A stretch of DNA of 64,000 nucleotides from Corynebacterium kroppenstedtii (GTDB lineage: Bacteria; Actinomycetota; Actinomycetes; Mycobacteriales; Mycobacteriaceae), in assembly GCF_016894245.1 (NCBI RefSeq), contig NZ_CP069792.1, forward strand, positions 1,302,001 through 1,366,000, in the 5' to 3' direction. The number at the start of each line of letters is the position of its first letter. Within the stretch, counting starts at the first letter, position 1. The position numbers and the translations under genes were made by a program. Below, piece by piece: positions 57,557 to 64,000 of this stretch. The notes beneath the pieces are model-generated. The model had not been told where the DNA came from. It did not search any database and saw only the letters and a program-made list of their open reading frames with translations.

Positions 57557-58711
57557 TTACCCGGTGGGCCGGTAGAAGCCGAGGAAGTTCATCCCCATGT
57601 TGGTGGTTCGCAGGGGTGAGGTTTGGACGGGATCACCTGCTTCTATCATCATGCCGTCACCGGCATACATGGCGACGTGCCCGTCCCACACCACAAGATC
57701 ACCAGGGAGAAGTTGATCGTGGGTAACCGGGGTGCCGACGGTTTGCGCCTCGGCAAGCCGCGGAATATCCACTCCCGCTTGGGCATAGGCCCAGTGGGTG
57801 AGTCCTGAGCAGTCAAGACCGACGCCGGGTGTGTTTCCTCCCCATTGGTACGGGGTTCCGATGGCACTGCGCGCGGCCTCTACCGCTTGCTGTGCTTGAG
57901 GCGAGGCCCCGCTGGCCGCCGCATGTGATGGTGGTGGAGGCGCAGCCGATGGTGACGGTGGCTGGGCGACCGTTACGTGGTCGCCCAGCGATGATGCTGC
58001 CGCCCCCGGTGACGCGGTCACATCATTCGCAGCGATAGATGCCGGTGAGGCCACGGCAGGGGCCGTGTCGGATTTCTGTGGCGAATCGGGCGGTATGTTC
58101 ACCTCGCATTGTGGGAAGGCAGGTGACGGTTTCTCGAGTAACCGCTGAAGTGTTGCACCATCGCGTTCGAGTTCGGAATTGATGCGGTCTGCTGCCTTAT
58201 CGGCTTCGTGTCGTGCTTCGGCGGAGGCCTCTTTCAATGCCGGTAGGATCCCGGTTCCGGGTTGTAAGGGAATGGGGCCCATGAGAATGGGGATGCTCAT
58301 GCTTCCAGTGAGCAAAGATGTCGCGGTCGTGAGATATCGGTTAGCAATACCGGAGATGTCGAGCGCGCCCGTGATAATGGTGTTGGCGATGTGGATGCTG
58401 GCGTGTGACGCCTCCTCGGCCGAGCGTCGGAGCGATTCCCCGCCGGCGCTGGTCCGGCCCAGTCCGTCGTTCCACACATTCCCTGCCTCGCCGACCAGGG
58501 CACTATCAATAGTGGACGTGCTCTCTTTCCATGGTCCAGATAGCATCGCACCGAGTTCGCGATGCGTAGCGTCGAAAAGTGGGTAGTGGTGAGTGAAATC
58601 TGGCAGTGGCGTCTCGGGGGTGATCGGGAGTAAAGACGTGATGTAGTGAACAGTATCTTCAATGAGCGCTGCGGCCTCGGACGATACGGGCGAACCAATA
58701 AACGAAGGCAT
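57557..58711 (-). CDS. NlpC/P60 peptidoglycan hydrolase with helical N-terminal domain, no signal peptide
   Basis: A 384-residue protein. Residues 1 to about 200 are helical and contain WKES and VWND turns, similar in flavour to WXG100-type secretion domains. A Pro/Ala/Ser linker follows to about 270, and the NlpC/P60 Cys peptidase domain occupies 275-384. Catalytic Cys301 is in GLDCSGLTHWAY and His345 in LPGDLVVWDGHVAMY. Such domains cut peptide stems of peptidoglycan. There is no Sec or Tat signal, so another export route is needed. The small EspC-like gene ends 3 bases upstream. Confidence 0.85.
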   Translation of the reverse strand: MPSFIGSPVSSEAAALIEDTVHYITSLLPITPETPLPDFTHHYPLFDATHRELGAMLSGPWKESTSTIDSALVGEAGNVWNDGLGRTSAGGESLRRSAEEASHASIHIANTIITGALDISGIANRYLTTATSLLTGSMSIPILMGPIPLQPGTGILPALKEASAEARHEADKAADRINSELERDGATLQRLLEKPSPAFPQCEVNIPPDSPQKSDTAPAVASPASIAANDVTASPGAAASSLGDHVTVAQPPSPSAAPPPPSHAAASGASPQAQQAVEAARSAIGTPYQWGGNTPGVGLDCSGLTHWAYAQAGVDIPRLAEAQTVGTPVTHDQLLPGDLVVWDGHVAMYAGDGMMIEAGDPVQTSPLRTTNMGMNFLGFYRPTG

Positions 58712-58714
58712 GAG

Positions 58715-59071
58715 TTACCGCTGCCCTTCCTCGGGATTACCTGGAATCGCGCCGGTCAGTGTGTTCATACGCATGGCAGCAACCGTGTCAGAGTGATCGA
58801 CGGCATCGGCTAGTGCCCGCGTGCCCCGCGAGATCGATAACAGTGATTCGTTAAGCTGCCCCAATTCGTGCCTGAGACGGTCATGGTTTTGCCCCAACAG
58901 CTCGAGAGCGCGCTGAAGAGCCGGTATGTGAGTAGAACACCTGGCAAAGTCCGGGGGATGGGCCTCATGGCCGTCGCGAAGGTGGCTGACAGTATCTGCG
59001 CAGCCGGCCACTTGATCGGCCGCCGTGCGTAAAGCGTCAGGTCGGGCGGCAATAGAGCCTGTCTCCATCAT
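58715..59071 (-). CDS. Small EspC/WXG100-like helical protein
   Basis: A 118-residue, mostly helical protein: an N-terminal helix (ARPDALRTAADQVAGCADTVSHL), a Pro-containing turn, a central coiled-coil helix (ALQRALELLGQNHDRLRHEL) and a third helix with SRGTRALADAVDHSDTVAAM. Size, helix-turn-helix layout and the last motif resemble the ESX-secreted EspC (DUF2580) group; a WXG motif is not present. AGGAGG precedes ATG 59071 at good spacing. It is directly upstream of the NlpC/P60 gene, so the two are probably made and perhaps exported together. Confidence 0.65.
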   Translation of the reverse strand: MMETGSIAARPDALRTAADQVAGCADTVSHLRDGHEAHPPDFARCSTHIPALQRALELLGQNHDRLRHELGQLNESLLSISRGTRALADAVDHSDTVAAMRMNTLTGAIPGNPEEGQR

Positions 59072-59180
59072 TGCGGTGTCCTCCTGATGTATTGGACGTG
59101 CCAGGTGTACCTGGTGAGATATCTGATGTATGTCGTGCGGTGGGGTTAGACGCGTGAGTTCCGTTATGGTTCCCCACAGG

Positions 59181-59186
59181 TAAGCT
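59181..59186 (+). promoter_or_regulatory. Leaderless -10 box of upp
   Basis: TAAGCT is followed by 7 bases and the ATG at 59194. Confidence 0.5.
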
Positions 59187-59193
59187 GGTTTTT

Positions 59194-59832
59194 ATGGAGA
59201 TTAGGGTCGTTGATCATCCGTTGGTGTCGTCGAGGCTGACCATCATGCGCGATAAGCGCAGTACAAATGATGTTTTTCGCGCGGCGTTGTCAGATTTAGG
59301 CACGATGCTGGTGTATGAGGCCAGCCGAGATCTTGCAGTGGATACCTTCCCCGTGTCCACCCCGGTAGACCAGGCTGATGGATTCCGCCTGACCGAGCCC
59401 CCAATTATCGTTCCGATTATCCGCGCCGGGCTTGGCATGGTGGACCCAGCATTGTCCATGATTCCCGACGCCCAAGTGGGGTTCGTCGGGCTGGCTCGTG
59501 ACGAGGAGACGCACAAGCCGGTGCCCTATTTGGAGGCGCTGCCGGATGACCTCGCCGGCCGCCCCGTTTTCCTTGTTGATCCCATGTTGGCGACGGGTGG
59601 TTCGCTGCTTCACGCGATCCGTCTGCTGGCCAGCCGGGGCGCGGACGATATCACCTGTATCTGCATGGTGGCTGCCGAACCGGGGGTGCAGGCGTTGAAG
59701 AATGCCGATCTTCCAGTCACGCGGTTGGTTACAGCGACGATTGATCCGTCGTTGAATGAGAATGCCTACATTGTCCCCGGTCTAGGCGACGCCGGCGATC
59801 GTTTGTATGGTCCGCGCAACATCGATCTGTAG
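59194..59832 (+). CDS. upp: Uracil phosphoribosyltransferase
   Basis: Pyrimidine salvage: uracil plus PRPP gives UMP. The 212-residue protein has the PRPP site [17 protein letters not shown] and the uracil-binding end [33 protein letters not shown] is also standard. Normal length, own leaderless promoter. The three minus-strand genes on the left diverge from it. Confidence 0.96.
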   Translation: MEIRVVDHPLVSSRLTIMRDKRSTNDVFRAALSDLGTMLVYEASRDLAVDTFPVSTPVDQADGFRLTEPPIIVPIIRAGLGMVDPALSMIPDAQVGFVGLARDEETHKPVPYLEALPDDLAGRPVFLVDPMLATGGSLLHAIRLLASRGADDITCICMVAAEPGVQALKNADLPVTRLVTATIDPSLNENAYIVPGLGDAGDRLYGPRNIDL

Positions 59833-60115
59833 CTATGGGGTCGACCCGTAGGTGCTCAGTCGCGACGGCTTACCCCTCTTTGTGGCGTCGGGGGTGTCTG
59901 CTTTTAGGGTGAACCAGGGTTTTGTGTGGGGTTTAGTTTATTCTGAAAGAGACGAGCTGCGCCTTGACGACGGCCGTAGTGAGCCTCGCACATGCGACTG
60001 ACATAAAACCTAAGCGAGCAAGTACTGCTTGGACTTTTGACGTGTGCCGGGTTCGGTCCTTGTCTCTGGGCGCTGAGTATGCCCCTGAAACATCATCACA
60101 TCGAGGAGCGAACTG

Positions 60116-61522
60116 GTGGCTAAACGGATCGTGATTATCGGCGGAGGCCCGGCAGGCTATGAAGCCGCATTAGCAGGTGCGAAATATGGGGCGGAGGTCA
60201 CGGTCGTTGAGGATCAGGGCATGGGGGGATCATGTGTTCTGCACGACTGCGTACCGTCGAAGAGCTTTATAGCCGCCACGGGTATTCGCACAGATATGCG
60301 CCGGGCGGACGCGATGGGCTTCCACGCAGGTTACGACGGCAAGCGGCTGCCGTATGCGGAAGTGAACAAACGTGTTAAGCATCTGGCTAAAACCCAGTCG
60401 GATGACGTGCAACGGCAAATGATCGCCTCGGAGATTCGTCTGATTCCTGGTACGGCCAGATTGAACGATTATGAGCCGGGCCGTACGATTCACCGCGTTT
60501 TGGTGGAGCAGGCCGATGGTTCGGAAGAAACAATCGAATGTGACCTTGTTCTCTTGGCGACGGGGGCCACGCCTCGTATCCTTCCCGGCGCGAAACCCGA
60601 TGGTAACCGCATCCTCACCTGGCGTCAGATTTATGACCTGGAGGAGGTGCCGGAACATCTCATTGTTGTCGGGTCTGGTGTGACAGGCGCAGAATTTGTG
60701 TCGGCGTTCACAGAACTGGGGGTAGAGGTCACGATGGTGGCCTCGGGGGATCAAATTCTTCCGCATGAGGATTCAGACGCTGCGCGCGTATTGGAAAATG
60801 TGCTGGATGAGCGTGGCGTTCACCTGGTCAAGCGTGGCCGGTGTAGGGCCGTAGAGTACACCGATAACGGGATCAAGGTTATTCTTAACGACGGGCGTGA
60901 AGTGGAGGGGTCTCACGCGTTGATGACCGTTGGTTCTGTGCCGAATACGCGCGATTTGGGGCTCGACAAGGTGGGGGTTGACCTCACACGTTCGGGCCAC
61001 ATCAAGGTCGACCGTGTGTCCAGGACGTCGGTACCTGGCATTTATGCGGCGGGGGACTGCACTGACTTGTTCCCGCTGGCGTCCGTTGCCGCTATGCAGG
61101 GACGCATTGCTATGTATCACGCTCTGGGTGAAGGTGTCACGCCGATTCGGTTGCGGACGGTGGCGTCGGCAGTGTTTACCCGCCCTGAGCTGGCAACGGT
61201 GGGGGTTTCCCAGAAACAAATTGAGTCAGGGGAAGTGTCGGCGCGAATTGAGACATATTCGCTAAAGGGCAATCCGCGGGCGAAGATGCGGTCCCTTAAC
61301 CATGGTTTTGTCAAGGTTTTCTGTCGCAAGAACTCCGGCATAGTCATTGGTGGTGTGGTGGTCGCCCCATCGGCGTCTGAATTGATCTTGCCGATCGCTA
61401 TTGCGGTGACGAACCGGTTAACCGTGGAGGACCTGAGCCGGACGTTCTCTGTGTACCCGTCATTATCAGGTTCGGTGACAGAGGCTGCGCGTCACTTAGT
61501 CGCTCACGACGACCTGGATTAA
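60116..61522 (+). CDS. LpdA-like FAD-dependent NAD(P)H oxidoreductase
   Basis: A 468-residue flavoprotein disulfide reductase-like enzyme. The FAD site is GGGPAGYEAALAG. The redox Cys pair is CVLHDC (CX4C) in GGSCVLHDCVPSKSFI. The NAD(P)H site is VVGSGVTGAEFVSAF and the second FAD segment GIYAAGDCTDLFPLA. The sequence most resembles actinobacterial LpdA (Rv3303c-like), reported as a quinone reductase rather than a true lipoamide dehydrogenase. The usual C-terminal His-x-x-x-x-Glu pair is not visible at the expected place (YPSLSGSVTEAAR). GTG 60116 follows GAGGAG. Confidence 0.85.
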   Translation: MAKRIVIIGGGPAGYEAALAGAKYGAEVTVVEDQGMGGSCVLHDCVPSKSFIAATGIRTDMRRADAMGFHAGYDGKRLPYAEVNKRVKHLAKTQSDDVQRQMIASEIRLIPGTARLNDYEPGRTIHRVLVEQADGSEETIECDLVLLATGATPRILPGAKPDGNRILTWRQIYDLEEVPEHLIVVGSGVTGAEFVSAFTELGVEVTMVASGDQILPHEDSDAARVLENVLDERGVHLVKRGRCRAVEYTDNGIKVILNDGREVEGSHALMTVGSVPNTRDLGLDKVGVDLTRSGHIKVDRVSRTSVPGIYAAGDCTDLFPLASVAAMQGRIAMYHALGEGVTPIRLRTVASAVFTRPELATVGVSQKQIESGEVSARIETYSLKGNPRAKMRSLNHGFVKVFCRKNSGIVIGGVVVAPSASELILPIAIAVTNRLTVEDLSRTFSVYPSLSGSVTEAARHLVAHDDLD

Positions 61523-61601
61523 CGCCGGCATCCGGGGCTTTGCCTTAGAGGCGTGGGCGGGCTCCCGTGTGAAACATAAGCCCGCGCACCATGAAGCCCC
61601 G

Positions 61602-62141
61602 TTAAATGAGGGTGACGGTGAGCCCGAGGTAGCCTTCGGCCCATCGTTTGATCGTTCCCTCGGCTTCCTTAACAGCATCGCCGACAGTTTTCTTCTCTGC
61701 GTCCGGTTCATTAGGAACGACGCGCGTGGGGTCGCCCGCGGGGCGAATCGAAAGAGTTGCATGCGTGGCCTTGGGGGCACTGTGCACACTATCGCTCGGT
61801 GCACCATCGCTCACTGCACCACCATTTGGGCCTGCGCTGTCCTCGGACGGATCCACAATGATACCGTCGTCGGAAAAAAGGATGGCCTCGGCGAGCATTT
61901 CGACCTGTGTTTGTTCACACACTGCCCAGGACAGCGCTGTCCCCGTCAACCATTGATTGCGACGAAGTTCTATAAAGCTCTCATCAATTGCGTTGCCGGG
62001 ATTGCCATGAGAAGCGGAACTATCCTGAGAATGATCCGCCCAGTCGGCAGCTAGCGTCAGAGCTGGGACGTCGTTAATGCGGTCATCGGCGGACAAAGGG
62101 CGCAGATAAAAGCGGCCACCGTTCAATTGCATGGGTTCCAT
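61602..62141 (-). CDS. Hypothetical protein, GNAT-like at the N-terminus
   Basis: A 179-residue protein. The beginning (MQLNGGRFYLRPLSADDRINDVPAL) looks like the first strand and helix of a GNAT acetyltransferase, and the last 25 residues (VKEAEGTIKRWAEGYLGLTVT) could be the helix and strand after it. The acetyl-CoA loop is not visible. A long Asp/Ser/Ala-rich region lies between. The fold is therefore uncertain. ATG 62141 is preferred because TAAAAT lies 8 bases upstream; a TTG at 62150 is in frame. Confidence 0.55.
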   Translation of the reverse strand: MEPMQLNGGRFYLRPLSADDRINDVPALTLAADWADHSQDSSASHGNPGNAIDESFIELRRNQWLTGTALSWAVCEQTQVEMLAEAILFSDDGIIVDPSEDSAGPNGGAVSDGAPSDSVHSAPKATHATLSIRPAGDPTRVVPNEPDAEKKTVGDAVKEAEGTIKRWAEGYLGLTVTLI

Positions 62142-62149
62142 GAGAGTCA

Positions 62150-62155
62150 ATTTTA
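62150..62155 (-). promoter_or_regulatory. Leaderless -10 box of the GNAT-like gene
   Basis: TAAAAT on the minus strand is followed by 8 bases and the ATG at 62141. Confidence 0.45.
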
Positions 62156-62503
62156 GGAGGCAGTGTGAAGCTCAGCGTAGCGTCGTCGAGTGACATTGAG
62201 CGCATGGTGAGACCAAACGTTATTTGTAGCAGCTTTTAGTATGGCAATGCTCCTTACCGCCTTTACCAGTGGGGTCAGGAATATCGACAAATCAGGCATT
62301 TTTGGCGCTGCGTATTTTTCCGCCATTAATGACGGTAGCGGGACATATCCAATTCAATTCGGCGCCAGAATTTACTTCAACCTCATCGCCTATACACGGT
62401 GGTTGTAGTTTTCTTGTTCCTTTTGCTTTTTGCTATCCGCAGATTCATGGTGCCACCCGCTAAGAGCATGAGCATGGAAGGCTACAAGCGCGAGCATAAA
62501 AGT
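62156..62503. other. Spacer with possible small membrane-protein remnant
   Basis: No secure gene is visible. On the plus strand 62241-62408 encodes 55 residues (MAMLLTAFTSGVRNIDKSGI, then FGAAYFSAINDGSG). Shifting back one base at 62399 continues into a strongly hydrophobic stretch (VVVFLFLLLFAIRRFMV). This could be a frameshifted small membrane protein or chance. The stretch is visibly more AT-rich than its surroundings. Confidence 0.3.
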
Positions 62504-63148
62504 CTACAAGCGGCGTCGGCGAGTAGAAATTCCCTTCGCAGACTTCATCACAGTGTGCGCAAAATCCATGGCGGAACCCATCGCTTCGTGTTGGATTTCC
62601 CGCCGACGTTGTTTCTGTTCTAGCTGCAGCTTCCGGCGCTCCAACTCCAGTTCTTCCTTTTGCAGCCGCAACTGATCGCGCTCCATTCGCTTCGCTTGAC
62701 GAATCCGCGACGCGGTATGCCACGATTCCGGCCCAATCTTCATGATGTACAAAAGAATGAAAATCAGGGGAATCAAAAACAAAATTGGTGCCAACGCGCT
62801 ACTAATTGCGACGGGAATAGCCAGGAGCGTTGATGACCCCAGTAATAACCCTAACCGGATATTCCGCCCGTACGACGCTGGAGGAAGTACAGTGCCATCG
62901 GACAACGTCACCAGCGATTGAGAGCCCTTCGTGACGGTTGCAGACGGAAGGCCGGGCAAGTCTGTGAACAGGGCATTTAAGTCCTCATTGCTCAGCGCAG
63001 CAGAGGCTGCCGACACCCTCTGGTCATATTCGTCAATCGTCAAACGGCCTTGCGAGAAGTGGATGCCCAATAACTCGATGGCATGCTGGCGATCCTCATC
63101 GCTTACTCGGTAGGTGCCCGAAGGGAAAGGCCCCGTGTTGGTAGGCAT
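62504..63148 (-). CDS. DUF1707 domain membrane protein
   Basis: A 214-residue protein beginning with DUF1707 (YRVSDEDRQHAIELLGIHFSQGRLTIDEYDQRV, spread over residues 13-45, then ALSNEDLNALFTDLPGLP). Two membrane helices follow around residues 92-128 (LGLLLGSSTLLAIPVAISSAL, ILFLIPLIFILLYIM). The end is a long Arg/Lys/Glu/Gln-rich helix. DUF1707 occurs in many actinobacterial membrane proteins; its role is unknown. AAGGAG precedes the ATG. Confidence 0.82.
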   Translation of the reverse strand: MPTNTGPFPSGTYRVSDEDRQHAIELLGIHFSQGRLTIDEYDQRVSAASAALSNEDLNALFTDLPGLPSATVTKGSQSLVTLSDGTVLPPASYGRNIRLGLLLGSSTLLAIPVAISSALAPILFLIPLIFILLYIMKIGPESWHTASRIRQAKRMERDQLRLQKEELELERRKLQLEQKQRRREIQHEAMGSAMDFAHTVMKSAKGISTRRRRL

Positions 63149-63244
63149 CCGAAGCGCTCCTTGGTGTCATCGGCGTCGTCACTGGTGGGGAAACCGGAGC
63201 TCATGCGCCGGACATCCCCTTATCTCTCAGGATAGCGGTACACG

Positions 63245-64000
63245 TCAAGATTGCGCAGCGGGATGATCACCGAAGCCGTCATCGTTAGCATCGGCTAGGC
63301 CATGGGATGACCCGCGCGGCGTGTCATGAGCCGTCGTGCCATCTTTGTGCGATGCGGGGGCCCGCGTACCGGTATTAAACATCAGGTTCAACACAATGGC
63401 AGCAACTGACCCAATGCAAATCCCGGACCCCAAGAAAGTCTGGGCCCACGCCGGCATCTGGGAAAACAACGTTGGGGACGTCGCCGGTAAGAGTGCTAGC
63501 GCTAACGGAATGGCGACGACCACAATGTTCGACGAATTAAATCGGACCGTAGATAAGGTCCGCACCCCCGACGCCGCCACCATTCCGAATAACGCAATAC
63601 CAGCGCCACCTAACACGGGTGCCGGAATAGCGGCCACCACGGACGCGGTCTTTGGGATCACACCGAGGACAATCAACATCCCGCCGGCAACCGACGTCAC
63701 CCACCGCGACCGCACACCAGTAATCGACAGCACGCCAATATTTTGGGCAAACGCGGTGTACTGGAACGTGTTGAAGACACCACCCAGCACAGTGGCAGCT
63801 CCGTCGGCACGGAGGCCGTCGGCTATTCTCTTGTCGTTAATGCGTGATTCGGTGATCTCCCCAATGGCTACGATGTCACCGGTGGCCTCCACCATGGTGA
63901 CCAGGGAAACGATGCACATTGCGCCGATGGCCGACGGAATAAAATGCGGCGCGCCAAAATAAAACGGCTGTGTGGCCCCGATCCACCGCGCGGACGTCGT
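63245..64000 (-). CDS. Xanthine/uracil permease (NCS2), N-terminal part outside window
   Basis: The frame is open to the right edge, so this is the C-terminal half of a nucleobase:cation symporter-2 protein. Visible family features are MVEATGDIVAIGEITESRI (substrate-site Glu region), LRADGAATVLGGVFNTFQYTAFAQNIGVLSITGVRSRWV and PAPVLGGAGIALFGMVAASGVR. The C-terminal tail is polar (about 45 residues, His/Asp/Gly-rich). The substrate is a purine or pyrimidine base, probably xanthine or urate by motif similarity. upp and hpt in this window would process salvaged bases. Confidence 0.9.
   Translation of the reverse strand, partial: TTSARWIGATQPFYFGAPHFIPSAIGAMCIVSLVTMVEATGDIVAIGEITESRINDKRIADGLRADGAATVLGGVFNTFQYTAFAQNIGVLSITGVRSRWVTSVAGGMLIVLGVIPKTASVVAAIPAPVLGGAGIALFGMVAASGVRTLSTVRFNSSNIVVVAIPLALALLPATSPTLFSQMPAWAQTFLGSGICIGSVAAIVLNLMFNTGTRAPASHKDGTTAHDTPRGSSHGLADANDDGFGDHPAAQS

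Noticed and set aside
63336..63962. A plus-strand frame of about 208 residues opposite the permease
   Set aside because: It is the antisense of the clear NCS2 permease and matches no family.

Overview
The window is high-GC, gene-dense actinobacterial DNA and most probably comes from a Corynebacterium. Points in favour are the block dacB-tilS-hpt-ftsH-folE-folP-folBK-DUF3180-DUF6779-panC-lysS, a monomeric isocitrate dehydrogenase, a glutaminase with a STAS tail, and many genes that start a few bases after a TANNNT -10 box with no Shine-Dalgarno (leaderless genes). A lipophilic species of the C. kroppenstedtii type would fit, but the species cannot be fixed from the sequence alone. I see no tRNA, rRNA, CRISPR array, intact transposase or prophage.

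Layout. 1-866: end of a sugar-type ABC ATPase. 905-15239: housekeeping block with pyrophosphatase, D,D-carboxypeptidase, tRNA-Ile lysidine synthetase, hypoxanthine phosphoribosyltransferase, FtsH with a very long tail, the folate pathway (with FolB and FolK fused), pantothenate synthetase and lysyl-tRNA synthetase, closed by a terminator. 15457-18337: an acyl-CoA dehydrogenase pair resembling mycobacterial FadE24/FadE23, behind a CRP/GlxR-like site. 18338-19116: a gene-poor stretch with what look like decayed coding fragments. 19117-24786: DUF1304, folD, DUF3017, a secreted GH5 endoglycoceramidase-like enzyme, a minisatellite, a GNAT acetyltransferase and glutaminase-STAS. 24793-28548: a manganese/zinc-type ABC importer operon divergent from a DtxR/MntR-type regulator. 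28912-29787: PRC-barrel/DUF2382 stress protein. 30061-33464: metX and metY flanked by two directly oriented copies of a short repeat, one copy next to a large hairpin.

34447-46373: aspartase, isocitrate dehydrogenase, a TetR regulator divergent from a frameshifted YhgE-like membrane protein, 3-methyladenine glycosylase, LtrA, an MFS exporter with a repeat-built N-terminal extension, and exonuclease III. 46458-52905: trpS, a BrkB/YihY membrane protein, a secreted Ala-rich protein, a second D,D-carboxypeptidase and adenosine deaminase with a His-rich tail. 53108-56030: a ribose-type ABC importer. 56057-59071: a three-gene minus-strand cluster with an EspC-like small protein, a signal-less NlpC/P60 hydrolase and a protein with an internally duplicated domain. 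59194-64000: upp, an LpdA-like flavoprotein, two poorly known proteins and the end of a xanthine/uracil permease.

The most interesting observations are the 56-59 kb cluster as a possible type VII-like wall-hydrolase system, the repeat pair bracketing metXY, the hendecad-repeat extension on the MFS transporter, the single-base frameshift in the TetR-linked membrane protein, and the strikingly regular leaderless architecture (15 genes), which also settles several start codons.
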